Shown here: positions 44,063 to 53,369 of the stretch, piece by piece | Numbering within the stretch: the stretch's first letter is position 1 | Layout of the letters: every line of letters starts with the position of its first letter | From: Pseudomonadota bacterium | GTDB taxonomy: Bacteria; Desulfobacterota; Desulfobulbia; Desulfobulbales; JAHJIY01 | DNA: 64,000 nucleotides | NCBI GenBank assembly: GCA_018823175.1 | Contig: JAHJIY010000042.1 | Span: 1-64,000 of the forward strand | Reading direction: 5' to 3' | The notes under the pieces: model-generated | Seen by the model: the letters and a program-made list of their open reading frames with translations, nothing else | What the model was told of the DNA's origin: nothing | Database searches by the model: none | Position numbers and translations under genes: made by a program

Positions 44063-45655
44063 TTAAACGGATGATGCTGTCGCCCCGTTGCTGGAAACGA
44101 AACCGATGTTCCGGCCTGAGTTATTACGGTTGTCAGTGGCTAGTTTGGTGTTTAAACCAGCCAACGGAAAGGAGAGACGGACACAGGTCCCTTCTTCGGA
44201 GGTGCTTTTGACCTCGATGCTGCCCTTGTGCAGGTCAACCAGCTGTTTGGTGATTGACATCCCGAGGCCGGTGCCGAGTTCATTGGCGGTGCCGCGACGT
44301 GAGGCCTTGGTGTATCGATCAAAAAGCGAGGGGAGGAACTCCGGCGGGATCCCGATCCCGGTGTCGGTGACCGTAATCAGGGCCTGGTCTCCGCAGGTGT
44401 CAAGGGAAACGATCACCCGGCCCCCCCTAGGAGTGAATTTAATCGCGTTGGAGAGCAGGTTGTTCAGGATCCGCATGAATTTGTGACTGTCACCTTCGAT
44501 GATAATATGCTGGGCGCTGTGCATCAACTCCAGGACAATCTCTTTGGCCAGAGCGGTCTGCTGGAGGTTGTAGGTCGCCATATTGATCGTCGGGATCACA
44601 TCGATTGGGAAGAGTTCGGTGACTTCGGTCTGTATTTCGTTACGGTTATGTTCCACGATATCGTTGATTGTTTCCAGCATGAAATTTGATGAGTCCATGA
44701 TGACTTGCATCTTCTGTCGGCATTCTTCGGTGATCATACTGTCTTTCATCAGGATATGGGTATATCCCATGATTGCCGTCAACGGACTTTTCAGGTCATG
44801 GGAAGAAATGGCAAGAAACTCATCCCGGAGTCGATTTAATCTCTCAACTTCTTTGATGTTTCGGGTGAGTTCCTTGACCAGCTTTCTTTCTTCCAGATGA
44901 CTCCTGATCCGGGCCAGAAATTCTTCTTCGATAAATGGTTTGGCAATGTGATCGGTCGCTCCGGTCCTGAAGATATCAAGGACCTCTTCCCGATATTTCA
45001 CGTCACTGACCACCAGAATGGGGATATTGTATAACCCCAGTTTCTGGCGGAAAGATTTGATTAGTTCATCTCCCCAGATCTTCGGCAATCGATAATCGGT
45101 GATCACCATATCGATTTCGCTTAGATTACGCCGGGCCACCTCCAGTGCCTCGGGGCCGGAAGACGCCTCCAGCACTCGAAGGCCGCGCCGGGCCAGACTG
45201 TTGGTCATGGCCATTCGGCACAATTCATCGTGGTCGGCCACCAGGACCGTTAAATTGTCCGGCATCTTGGCGGGTTTAAGGATCCGGTTCACCGCTTTGA
45301 CCACTTCATTCCAGGGGGCGACAATGTTTTTCGAAATAAAGACTGATGTCCCCAAACTGAAACCGAGATCACGGTCTGCTAAGGTATCGTGGTTGGTTAC
45401 AAAAATAACCGGGGTCAGACCACCGACCTTGGTCGCGCGAATTTGAGCGCAGGCCGTAAAACCATCCATGTCCGGCAGTTCCACATCCATGGTAATCAGG
45501 TCAGGATGGTGCTCGGCGGCCAAAGTCACCGCCGCATTGCCGTTGGCGGCCTCAATTGTCTCATAACCATTGCGCCGCAATGTATCACCCAAGGCGATCC
45601 GGACCGAGCGGCTGTCGTCAACGACTAGAATGAGCATGGCTGATTCCGTCATCAC
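44063..45655 (-). CDS. Hybrid kinase with two receiver domains (REC-REC-HisKA-HATPase)
   Basis: 530 residues, soluble. Receiver 1 (about 7-125) has VVDDSRSVR, LITMDVELPDMDG and the lysine in FISKNI. Receiver 2 (about 135-255) has VADHDELCR, MVITDYRLPKIWG and HIAKPF. A linker helix leads to HisKA (SSHDLKSPLTAIMGY) and HATPase (NNLLSNAIKFTPRGG, DTGIGIPPEF, GTGLGMSI). The polar C-terminal tail is rich in Asn and Ser. Input is probably phosphotransfer from another kinase such as the CheA encoded nearby. An internal ATG at 45637 is an alternative start. The gene begins inside the end of the upstream small gene. Confidence 0.92.
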   Translation of the reverse strand: MMTESAMLILVVDDSRSVRIALGDTLRRNGYETIEAANGNAAVTLAAEHHPDLITMDVELPDMDGFTACAQIRATKVGGLTPVIFVTNHDTLADRDLGFSLGTSVFISKNIVAPWNEVVKAVNRILKPAKMPDNLTVLVADHDELCRMAMTNSLARRGLRVLEASSGPEALEVARRNLSEIDMVITDYRLPKIWGDELIKSFRQKLGLYNIPILVVSDVKYREEVLDIFRTGATDHIAKPFIEEEFLARIRSHLEERKLVKELTRNIKEVERLNRLRDEFLAISSHDLKSPLTAIMGYTHILMKDSMITEECRQKMQVIMDSSNFMLETINDIVEHNRNEIQTEVTELFPIDVIPTINMATYNLQQTALAKEIVLELMHSAQHIIIEGDSHKFMRILNNLLSNAIKFTPRGGRVIVSLDTCGDQALITVTDTGIGIPPEFLPSLFDRYTKASRRGTANELGTGLGMSITKQLVDLHKGSIEVKSTSEEGTCVRLSFPLAGLNTKLATDNRNNSGRNIGFVSSNGATASSV

Positions 45656-45914
45656 TGGTTTGTGAATTGTCAGGGCAAGGCGTGATAATGTTTTTCATCC
45701 GCTTGTTATAACAGGTATGGTGCTGGGCCAGGATCTGTTCCTGGGTTATAGGGTTTAAACATTCAATCAACCTGAATTTTTCGATCAGGGGCAAGTCGCT
45801 TCTCAGTCCGTTTAGCGGACACTCGGGCAAGGCGGATTTAAAAGGGCATTTCATAAGGAGGCCGAGCATTGTTACCCTGGAATACATTAATACTTCGGAT
45901 TGAGTGGAATGCAT
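45618..45914 (-). CDS. Small cysteine-containing protein of unknown function
   Basis: 98 residues. AAAGGAG lies 6 nt before ATG 45914, an excellent ribosome site, and the frame overlaps the start of the two-receiver kinase by 38 bp. The middle reads CPFKSALPECPLNGLRSDLP, then EKFRLIECLNPITQEQILAQHHTCYNKR. It has paired cysteines and a helical segment ending in HHTCYNKR. I have the impression that similar short proteins with a C-P-x(n)-LP-x-E-K pattern and a C-terminal HHxC occur beside signalling genes in related bacteria, but I cannot name a family. Metal binding by Cys/His is possible. Confidence 0.65.
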   Translation of the reverse strand: MHSTQSEVLMYSRVTMLGLLMKCPFKSALPECPLNGLRSDLPLIEKFRLIECLNPITQEQILAQHHTCYNKRMKNIITPCPDNSQTSDDGISHAHSSR

Positions 45915-46058
45915 CTTGTTCTCCTTTTTTAGTAGTTTGTTGAAAATGGGGTCGGCGTTTTATGTTCATCCGTTGGTCGGATGGCTAACGACGACGGAAA
46001 ATAACGGACTCCCCTCGCCGGGGACGCAAAAACTTGTTACTGGTCACTTTCATTCAAC

Positions 46059-46625
46059 TCAGCCCCCGGCCGCCATTTGTCTTTCTTCGACCGGGGCCGT
46101 CAGGGCGGCGGCCATTGTTTTCATGTCCCGGATGGCTTTTACGGTCAGGGAGTTCAGCTCTTTTGCCGACATCACCTGCTCGATGTCGATGATAATCAGG
46201 AAACCGTTATCCTTTCTTCCCATGCCCACGATAAAATCAGTGAGCATGTCCTCGCGCATGGGAGGGAGCGGCTCGATCTCGTCTGCCCCCAGGTCGATTA
46301 CGGTTTTGACCTTGTCGACCACAGCCCCGAAGATATATTCATGGTCCTCGGTTCTGGTTTTAAAGATAATGATCGTGGCCTGACGGTTGTCGGCCAGGGG
46401 CGGCATGCCCAGCATTTGGCCCAAATCCATAATCGGCACCACCTGCTCCCGAAGGCTGATTACCCCGCACATATAGGCCGGCATGGTCGGCAGTTTGGTC
46501 AGGGCCGGTAAATCTAGGACTTCCCGGACATGGTTGATCTTTACTGCGTAGTTCTCGTCCCGCATGGCAAAAGTCAGGTATTGGGATGTGTTTTCTAACT
46601 CTTTATTTTTGTCGGATGTCTTCAT
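46059..46625 (-). CDS. cheW: CheW chemotaxis coupling protein (first copy)
   Basis: 188 residues with the CheW fold: LTFAMRDENYAVKINHVREVLDLP, YMCGVISLREQVVPIMDLGQMLG and FIVGMGRKDNGFLIIIDIEQVM. It links MCP signalling domains to CheA. AAGGAG precedes ATG 46625. It follows the MCP gene by 15 nt, so the two form a receptor-coupler unit. The C-terminal about 25 residues are an unconserved tail. A second CheW is encoded near cheR/cheB. Confidence 0.93.
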   Translation of the reverse strand: MKTSDKNKELENTSQYLTFAMRDENYAVKINHVREVLDLPALTKLPTMPAYMCGVISLREQVVPIMDLGQMLGMPPLADNRQATIIIFKTRTEDHEYIFGAVVDKVKTVIDLGADEIEPLPPMREDMLTDFIVGMGRKDNGFLIIIDIEQVMSAKELNSLTVKAIRDMKTMAAALTAPVEERQMAAGG

Positions 46626-46640
46626 GATTCATGCTCCTTG

Positions 46641-48701
46641 TCAGCCCACATGGCTTTTCAAATTAAATTCAGAATCATCCATCTCCAGGGATACTCCCGT
46701 CTGTTTTTTATAGCCGTTGGCGGTTTGATGGGAGGCTAGGGCGGCGCCGGGAGTTTTTTCATGAAGTAGTCGCAGCGGGGCATTTACTTTTCTGCTTGGG
46801 GCTTGGTTGAAACCGGAAGATAGGCTCGTGCTGTCTATCTTAAAAAATGAAATAGTCTCCATGAGTTGTGAGGCCTGGGCCGTAAGTTGTTCGCTGGTTG
46901 AGGCCATTTCCTCGGAGGCGGCGCTGTTTTGCTGGATTACCTGGTCCAGTTGTCCGACCGCCTTGGCGTTTTCCTGGATCCCGCGTGACTGTTCGGTACT
47001 GGAGGCATCAATTTCCTGAATCAGCTCGGCGGTTTTTCGGATTTGCGGAATCATCTCCTGGATTATTCTTGCCGCATTAGAGGCGGTCTGCACACTGTCC
47101 TGGGCCGTCCCTTTAATCTCCTGGGCCGCCAACTGGCTCCGTTCGGCAAGTTTTCGCACTTCACTGGCCACGACGGCAAAGCCCTTGCCTTGCTCACCGG
47201 CCCGGGCCGCTTCGATCGCGGCGTTTAGGGCGAGCAGATTGGTCTGTCGGGATATCTCTTCAATGATCTCGATTTTTTGGGCGATATTGACCATCGCCGC
47301 CTCGGTTTCCGCCATCACCTTGCCGCCATTATCCGCATCGCTTGCCGCCTTGATCGAGATTGAGGCCGTCTGCCGGGCATTATCGGCCGACTGGTCTACG
47401 GTGGAAGACATTTCTTCCATTGAGCTGCTGATCTCTTCAATGGTTGCCGCCTGCTCGCTGGCCCCCTGCGATACGCTTTGGGAGGCCGAACTCAACTGGC
47501 TGCTGCCGGCGGCGACCTGATCGGCCGCTCCCCTTACATCATTCATGATCTCGCATAATTTGCCGATCATCCGGTTAAGGGATTCTGCCATCATGCCAAT
47601 TTCGCATTTTGAATTTACCATTGCGGTCTGTGTCAGATCGCCATTGGCGACTCTTTGGATTACCCCGGCCATCTCGCCAACCGGCCCGGTAATTGAGCTG
47701 GTGATAAACACGCCGCTCCCCAGGCCGATGAGGACCCCGGCGATAGTGAAAACCACGATCAGGATATTACTGTTTTTCTGGGCGGCATCGGCCATGGTCA
47801 TGGCCGATGCCATATCCTGGCCGGCCAGCTCCTCCACCTTGTCCATGGTCTGATCGCTCTTGTTACTGAATTCGTCGACCAAGGCCATGTGAGTCCTGGT
47901 TTCCTCTGCCATGCGCATCGCTTCATCCTTCTGGTCGAACATTTGCCCTTTCCCCATGGCCAGTTCGGAGAAATCCGCATGTTCTTCGACGATCTCCCGG
48001 GGCAGTAACTTTTCAAGCTTGTCAAATTCGACCGTCTTGCTCTGGAACTGATTCCGCAGATCGGCAGTTGCGGCCAGGATTTCCAGGCCCATGTATTCCT
48101 CCGCGATGGCCTGCTGCTCAACCATTAAGGTTTTGCTCTCCATCGCCGCGTCAACCCTCGGGTCAATGGCCCGGTCCTGGGTTAACTCGTCTTCATATTT
48201 CAGCAGACGACTCTTCAGCAAATTTTTGTGTTCATCGAATTGCTCCATCATGGTGTCGGCCTTGGCCTCCGCCGTCAGATGGAGGCGATGATTAGCCATC
48301 GTCTCCTTGGCATTTTCCTCAAATTTCGTATGCAGGCCCTGGGCATCTTCAATCAGTTTGACCATGGCGCCGGTGCTTTTGGCGCCGATAAACTCTGCGT
48401 GCTGATCAAAATCTGCGACCGTGGTATTGAATGCGCTCTCGATTTTTTTTAACTCATTGAGGTCATCGGTGAGCAGGAATTCGCCCATGGCGTCGCGGCC
48501 GCTGATCAAGGCGATCATCGACTCCATCGAGGCATCCGCCAGCGGCACCTTTTCATCCAGGATGAGATCGGTTGATTGGCCTACTCGCAAAAGACCGAAC
48601 ATGCCAATACCGCCGACAACTGCGACCAGCAGGATCACAAGTCCAAAGCCGCTGCCTAATTTTGTGCCGATCTTTAAATTTCGATACATGGTCGCTTTCA
48701 T
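46641..48701 (-). CDS. Methyl-accepting chemotaxis protein with large periplasmic helical domain
   Basis: 686 residues. A first membrane helix lies at about 17-38, a helical periplasmic sensor at about 40-310, and a second helix at about 313-340. A HAMP domain follows ([20 protein letters not shown]), then a methylation and signalling region with the hairpin-tip segment [21 protein letters not shown]. The sensor is unusually long (about 270 residues), all helical and rich in Met, Glu and Lys, suggesting a bimodular four-helix bundle; the ligand is unknown. The C-terminus ends in an acidic segment plus LKSHVG. The start has AGGAGA upstream. It is co-oriented with the first cheW. Confidence 0.93.
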   Translation of the reverse strand: MKATMYRNLKIGTKLGSGFGLVILLVAVVGGIGMFGLLRVGQSTDLILDEKVPLADASMESMIALISGRDAMGEFLLTDDLNELKKIESAFNTTVADFDQHAEFIGAKSTGAMVKLIEDAQGLHTKFEENAKETMANHRLHLTAEAKADTMMEQFDEHKNLLKSRLLKYEDELTQDRAIDPRVDAAMESKTLMVEQQAIAEEYMGLEILAATADLRNQFQSKTVEFDKLEKLLPREIVEEHADFSELAMGKGQMFDQKDEAMRMAEETRTHMALVDEFSNKSDQTMDKVEELAGQDMASAMTMADAAQKNSNILIVVFTIAGVLIGLGSGVFITSSITGPVGEMAGVIQRVANGDLTQTAMVNSKCEIGMMAESLNRMIGKLCEIMNDVRGAADQVAAGSSQLSSASQSVSQGASEQAATIEEISSSMEEMSSTVDQSADNARQTASISIKAASDADNGGKVMAETEAAMVNIAQKIEIIEEISRQTNLLALNAAIEAARAGEQGKGFAVVASEVRKLAERSQLAAQEIKGTAQDSVQTASNAARIIQEMIPQIRKTAELIQEIDASSTEQSRGIQENAKAVGQLDQVIQQNSAASEEMASTSEQLTAQASQLMETISFFKIDSTSLSSGFNQAPSRKVNAPLRLLHEKTPGAALASHQTANGYKKQTGVSLEMDDSEFNLKSHVG

Positions 48702-48964
48702 TTTTCGCTCTCCTCGTTTGAATTATCTCTCTATATTGTTTGTCTTCCTTGCAATATTTGAAATAGTTGTTTCGGCCATGAAAAGTGATTCTAAAAGATG
48801 GTATGATAAGTCGAAAGAAAATGTATATGGGGGAAAAGCAGTATATTGCATGAGTGATGCAAGTATGGTTTGGATTAACTGTACTGATGACCTGGGCATG
48901 ATTGCCGCTATGTGGCTGGCGGTGGCGGGTTAGTGCCGGTTGAAGATGGTGGCGTAATGTTTGG

Positions 48965-49639
48965 TTACGACCAGATTTCTGGGTCGATCAATTCATTTTT
49001 TATGGCGTATTTCATCAGGGAAAAGGGGTCGTGAGTGTTGCTTTTCTTGTAAATATTGGCCCGGTGTTTTTCCACGGTTTTCGGACTGACGAAAAGAATG
49101 TCCGCCATCTGGTTTGAGGTATTCCCTTCCAGCATCAGACATAAGATCTGGCGCTCGCGTTCGGTCAGGCCGGAGGCTTCCTTGTCGGGATTTGCTTTGG
49201 TTTTATTTTGGCCACTGGCCAGAAAAAAATCGATTATCTTGGCGTTGATTTCCTGACTCAGGAAAAAAGTGGACTCCGAGGCGTTTAAGATCGCCGTAAT
49301 CAAATCCCTGGGGTTGGCGGTTTTCAGGACGTAACCCATGGCACCTGCCCGTAGAGCCTTGTATACGTAGGCATCCTTTTTGTGCATTGAAAGGATCACG
49401 GTTTTGGTCTCGGCCGAGGCCTCGTGGATCAGGGGGAGCAAATCAAGGCCGTTCATGTCCGGCAGGCTGATGTCAACTACGCAGACGTCGGGCCGCAGGA
49501 GTTTAATTTTTTTCAAGGCATCCTTACCGCTGGCGCTCTCGGCGATGACCTCAATTTTGGCTTGATCTTCCAATAGTTCCCTGATCCCATCGCGGACCAG
49601 GGTGTGATCATCAATCAGCATCACTTTTATTGTTTTCAT
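48965..49639 (-). CDS. NarL/FixJ-type response regulator (REC-LuxR HTH)
   Basis: 224 residues. The receiver has LIDDHTLVRDGIREL, phospho-acceptor in VCVVDISLPDMNG, and YVLKTANPRD. The C-terminal LuxR helix-turn-helix reads LTERERQILCLMLEGNTSNQMADILFVSPKTVEKH in part. It is a DNA-binding transcriptional regulator. It lies 6 nt downstream of a hybrid kinase with a HisKA_3 core, the kinase type that normally partners NarL regulators, so the pair is a two-component system. Between it and the MCP gene (48702-48964) I see no gene. Confidence 0.94.
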   Translation of the reverse strand: MKTIKVMLIDDHTLVRDGIRELLEDQAKIEVIAESASGKDALKKIKLLRPDVCVVDISLPDMNGLDLLPLIHEASAETKTVILSMHKKDAYVYKALRAGAMGYVLKTANPRDLITAILNASESTFFLSQEINAKIIDFFLASGQNKTKANPDKEASGLTERERQILCLMLEGNTSNQMADILFVSPKTVEKHRANIYKKSNTHDPFSLMKYAIKNELIDPEIWS

Positions 49640-49645
49640 GGCTCC

Positions 49646-51607
49646 CTAATTTGTGATCGGTTCGTTTAACGGAATTAGTGCTTTAATGGTGGTTCCTGCC
49701 CCGGATTTACTATCAATGAAGAGATGGCCAGCAATTGAAGAAACTCGTTCCTCCATGGTCTGCAGACCGAAACCTTTGCGGCGGTTGGAATCTTTATTGT
49801 ATAGATTTGGGTCAAAACCTCTGCCGTCATCCTTAATTGTTAATACTATCTCTGAGTTTTCTATTTTTAAGGTAATAAAAACATTTCGTGGTTTGGCATG
49901 TTTGGCAATGTTGTTCAGGGACTCCTGCAGCACCCGGTAAGTCACGATCTTTACATATTCCGACATTGCAGGGATGGGGGCTGAGATCTTGAATGTAACC
50001 TCAACCTTGTGTGGTTGTGTTTCCTTGAAATTTTTAACTGTCCATTCCAGGGTCGGAATAAAACCCATATCATCGAAGATCGGCGGCCGTAAACGGGTCG
50101 TGATGTCGCGACAGCAATCGCCCAATTGCTTAAAGGCGGTGTCTAATTTGGTGAAGTTCTTCTGTAGACCATCGTCGCGATCTAGTGAAATCTTCTGTTT
50201 GATTCGATCAAGATTGTAGTTGAACGTGAGCAGTAATTGACCGAATTCGTCATGCAGGTCCGCGGCGATTTTTTTTCTTTCCTCTTCTACTGACTGGCCC
50301 AGTCTGGTCGAAAGGTTGATGATCTTCTCCTCGGCCTTTTTGCGGGCCGTGATATCGCGTTCAATCGACAAGGCGATGGTTCTGTCCTCTAATTTGATTA
50401 ACTTCGCCTTGACCTCCACCGGGAAGATCCTGCCGTCTTTTGTGACGTGGGTTGTTTCAAATTCGATCTGCTGGTCTAAGCTGGCTTTTCTTATCCGTTC
50501 CGGAATTTCTGTGGCATGGACTTTTGGTTCAATTAGCGAAATAGTTTGGCCGATTAACTCCTCCCGTTTGTAGCCGTGGATGTCGCAGCATGATTGATTC
50601 GCATCTATGATGATCGGAGGGTTATGGGCCAGGTCGAGGATAAAGATGTAATCTCCGGCTTGTTCGAACAGGGTGCGGTATAATTTTTCGCTGCGGGAGA
50701 GCGATAGCTCCGAGGCATTTCTTTTTTTTATTTCATCTTCCAGCGCGAGGACGGTTTCCTGTAGTGATATGGTCTTGGCGTGGATCTCCTGGGCCAGGTT
50801 TTTATTGGCATTAACCAATTGCTCTTCAAGTATTTTGCGGTTAGAGATGTCGCGGCTGAAGGCAACATTGTATGCGGTTGCATTAAATTGATTATAATTT
50901 GCTGAAATCTCCACCGGGAATTCCCGGCCATCTTTGGCTCGATGGATTGCTTCCAGGATTAATGTTCCATGTTTTTGTAGTTTTTGCCAGTGATCCTGCC
51001 AGTCCTCGGTTTTGAAGTTCGGGTCAATATCGAAGACACTCATCTGCCGTAATTCCTCAGGAGAATAGCCCAACTGCCTGGCGGCGGATTGGTTGGCATA
51101 GGCAAATCTGCCATCCGCTCTGACCCAATAAATGGCGTCGCTGGCCGTGTCGATCGTGAAATAAGCCATCTCCAGTTCATCCTGTCTGGTTTTGCTGATG
51201 GTCAGTTCCTGGTTAAGCTTTTGCACGAGTTTTATTTCACGGACAACCCGTTTCAGTTTGAGTTCAATTTCTTTCAGGGGAAATGGTTTGGTCAGGTAAT
51301 CAATGGCGCCGGCATTGAGCGCCTCAACTATCTGATAAGAATCCGGATAACCGGTGCAGACAATGACCTCAACGCCGGGGAAGTGATTTTTGATCTGCTT
51401 AAGCAGTTGGATGCCGTCCATGTTCGGCATCTGGATGTCGGTTATTACAATATCAAAATGTTCCTGGTTTAATTTTTCAAGCGCCAACCGGCCGTCCTTT
51501 GCGGTAGAACATGAATAATCAAATAAAGTGATGTACTCTTCTAGTGCATTCAAGAGCTGTTTTTCGTCGTCGACTACCAGAATGTTTATGTTGTTTTGCG
51601 CTGCCAT
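49646..51607 (-). CDS. Hybrid sensor kinase REC-PAS-PAS-HisKA_3-HATPase
   Basis: 653 residues, soluble. The receiver (about 8-125) has VVDDEKQLL, IVITDIQMPNMDG and YLTKPFPL. Two PAS domains follow (IDTASDAIYWVRADGRFAYAN, and DYIFILDLAHNPPIIIDANQ), each with a PAC-type segment. The dimerisation box is of the HisKA_3 type (AADLHDEFGQLLLTFNYNL), then HATPase NNIAKHAKPRNV and DDGRGFDPN. PAS domains sense small ligands or redox state; no heme or flavin motif can be assigned. It precedes the NarL-type regulator by 6 nt and probably phosphorylates it. Confidence 0.93.
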   Translation of the reverse strand: MAAQNNINILVVDDEKQLLNALEEYITLFDYSCSTAKDGRLALEKLNQEHFDIVITDIQMPNMDGIQLLKQIKNHFPGVEVIVCTGYPDSYQIVEALNAGAIDYLTKPFPLKEIELKLKRVVREIKLVQKLNQELTISKTRQDELEMAYFTIDTASDAIYWVRADGRFAYANQSAARQLGYSPEELRQMSVFDIDPNFKTEDWQDHWQKLQKHGTLILEAIHRAKDGREFPVEISANYNQFNATAYNVAFSRDISNRKILEEQLVNANKNLAQEIHAKTISLQETVLALEDEIKKRNASELSLSRSEKLYRTLFEQAGDYIFILDLAHNPPIIIDANQSCCDIHGYKREELIGQTISLIEPKVHATEIPERIRKASLDQQIEFETTHVTKDGRIFPVEVKAKLIKLEDRTIALSIERDITARKKAEEKIINLSTRLGQSVEEERKKIAADLHDEFGQLLLTFNYNLDRIKQKISLDRDDGLQKNFTKLDTAFKQLGDCCRDITTRLRPPIFDDMGFIPTLEWTVKNFKETQPHKVEVTFKISAPIPAMSEYVKIVTYRVLQESLNNIAKHAKPRNVFITLKIENSEIVLTIKDDGRGFDPNLYNKDSNRRKGFGLQTMEERVSSIAGHLFIDSKSGAGTTIKALIPLNEPITN

Positions 51608-51751
51608 CAGGTTTACTTTGGCCTCGAAGCATAGTGGTTTGTGACGATTGCGGAAGTGCCCTTTGGTTAAACGACAAAATTATCTTATCGAAATTAAAAT
51701 CAGACTTACAAGTAAATTAATCAGACCTTGGTCAACCTTGTTGAATATATG

Positions 51752-52582
51752 ATGAGCGAATCGGTAAGTGTTATCATCCCCACCTGCAATCGCAGGTCTT
51801 TTTTAAAAAAGGCGATTGATTCCGTTTTGGGTCAATTATATCGGGACTTTGAACTTATTGTGGTCGATGATGGTTCAACTGACGGGACCGACGATCTGGT
51901 TGCCGGGTATGCTGCCGATATCGTCTATCTGCGCCAGGCGAACCGGGGGGCGGCGGCGGCCCGTAATACCGGGATCAGGGCGGCCCGCTATGATCTGCTG
52001 ACCTTTCTTGATTCGGATGATCAGTTTGCCCCGCAAAAGCTGGCCTTGCAGGTCGCGGCCATGGGCGCTAACCCTGAATTTCTGGTCTCTCATACCGATG
52101 AAATCTGGTATCGGCGGGGTAAACTCTTAAACCAGAAGAAGAAACACGCCAGAAACGAGGGGCTGATCTTTGACCGTTGCCTCAAGCTTTGTGCGGTCGG
52201 CATGTCAACGGCCATGGTCCGGCGTCGGCTTTTTGAGCAGGTCGGTTTTTTTGACGAGGAGCTGCCCTGTTGCGAGGATTATGATTTCTGGCTGCGGGTG
52301 AGTGTGGACCATCCCTTCCTGGTGGTGGCCGAACCTCTGACCATAAAAAACGGCGGGCGACCCGATCAGTTGTCGGTAATCCATCGGGTCGGGATCGACA
52401 AATTCCGGATCAGGGCGATTATGAAGGTGATTGAGGCCGGACGATTATCTCCACTCCAGATGGCGGCGGCCAGGGATGAACTGAGCAGGAAGTGTCGGAT
52501 CTACGGCAACGGTTGTCTGAAGCATGGTCGTCCGGCGGAAGGAAAATATTATCTTGACCTGATCGCCGAGCTGAACCTATAG
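51752..52582 (+). CDS. Family 2 glycosyltransferase
   Basis: About 276 residues from ATG 51752 (another ATG lies at 51749). GT-A fold motifs are VSVIIPTCNRRSFLKKAIDS, IVVDDGSTDGTDD, the metal-binding region TFLDSDDQF, and the acceptor/catalytic LPCCEDYDFWLRVS. It transfers a sugar from a nucleotide donor; the acceptor is unknown. No polysaccharide cluster surrounds it. It lies alone between signalling genes, so it could modify a receptor, pilus or flagellar component, but this is speculation. Confidence 0.9.
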   Translation: MSESVSVIIPTCNRRSFLKKAIDSVLGQLYRDFELIVVDDGSTDGTDDLVAGYAADIVYLRQANRGAAAARNTGIRAARYDLLTFLDSDDQFAPQKLALQVAAMGANPEFLVSHTDEIWYRRGKLLNQKKKHARNEGLIFDRCLKLCAVGMSTAMVRRRLFEQVGFFDEELPCCEDYDFWLRVSVDHPFLVVAEPLTIKNGGRPDQLSVIHRVGIDKFRIRAIMKVIEAGRLSPLQMAAARDELSRKCRIYGNGCLKHGRPAEGKYYLDLIAELNL

Positions 52583-52698
52583 TTTTTTATGGGCAAAAGA
52601 TCCGTGAAAATTAATGATGTCAGCGTTTTTGTCCTCGAAGTCTGCTGTTCGGACTTTTTGCGGAAGTATCTTATTTAATTTATAAAGGGAGGTTTGTG

Positions 52699-53130
52699 AT
52701 GAAAATTTGGGCATGGATGGTTTTGTTTCTTTCGTTGGTGGTTTTTACCGGGTGCAGCGGGATGAAGATGGGTGGCGGTAGCGATGATCGGCAGGATGTT
52801 CTTTATACCTGTAATTGCGGGCCGCAATGTAAATGCAACTCGATGTCGATTAAGCCCGGTAAATGCAACTGCGGGATGGATCTGGTCTGGGGCCATCTGG
52901 TGAAGGTGGAGGGGGATGAGGCCCTGTTATGTATGTGCGCCGAGGGTTGTAAATGCGCGATTGATCCCAATGACTCGACCAAATGTGGCTGCGGTAAGGA
53001 ACTGAAAAGGGTCAATCTGAAAGGCAGCGGTCTTTATTTCTGTAACTGCGGTGGGTCTTGTTCTTGTAACATTGTTTCCGATCAAGCCGGGCAATGCCGG
53101 TGCGGGATGAATTTAAAGAAAGTAGATTAG
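52699..53130 (+). CDS. Lipoprotein with three six-cysteine repeats
   Basis: 143 residues from ATG 52699, chosen because AAAGGGAGG ends 6 nt upstream. A signal peptide ends in a lipobox (VFTG-C19). Three tandem repeats follow, each with the pattern C-x-C-(G/A)-x2-C-x-C ... (K/Q)-C-x-C-G-x2-L, for example CNCGPQCKC ... GKCNCGMDL. The 18 repeat cysteines make metal or cluster binding very likely. The spacing and the PGKCNCGMDLVW end resemble the heavy-metal-binding domain YTCPMHP...PGKCPKCGMDLVP with extra cysteines. It is anchored to a membrane facing the periplasm. No export or efflux partner is adjacent. A strong terminator follows. Confidence 0.82.
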   Translation: MKIWAWMVLFLSLVVFTGCSGMKMGGGSDDRQDVLYTCNCGPQCKCNSMSIKPGKCNCGMDLVWGHLVKVEGDEALLCMCAEGCKCAIDPNDSTKCGCGKELKRVNLKGSGLYFCNCGGSCSCNIVSDQAGQCRCGMNLKKVD

Positions 53131-53170
53131 TTGTAAACGCTTGGGAAAACCTCAGTAATTTTAGTTGTTT

Positions 53171-53215
53171 AAAAGGGTGTCTGGATTTTGCATAAAATCC
53201 GGACACCCTTTTTTT
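53171..53215 (+). terminator. Rho-independent terminator after the cysteine-rich lipoprotein
   Basis: An 18-bp stem with one mismatch: AAGGGTGTCTGGATTTT pairs with AAAATCCGGACACCCTT around the loop GCAT, running into T7. It isolates the lipoprotein as a single-gene unit. Confidence 0.93.
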
Positions 53216-53369
53216 GTGTGCCTGGTTAAAAAAAAAATAAAATTTGACGCAGTCGATTTTTTTCCCCTATAATTTTTTTATAGACCATTTGGTCGGAAGA
53301 TTTTGCAGGAATTACCGATTAATAGCCAGTTCAGTTGACGGTAAAAAATTAGAGAGGGAGGAAGGCGTT

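Noticed and set aside
46011-46030. GGGGACGCAAA segment reminiscent of a c-di-GMP (GEMM) riboswitch
   Set aside because: The upstream GCACAGGGCAAACC and downstream conserved blocks are missing, and the match is on the strand opposite to the genes.
48702-48800. GCCGAAAC near the MCP start as a sigma-28 (flagellar) -10 element
   Set aside because: No TAAA-type -35 at the required distance; the match is partial.
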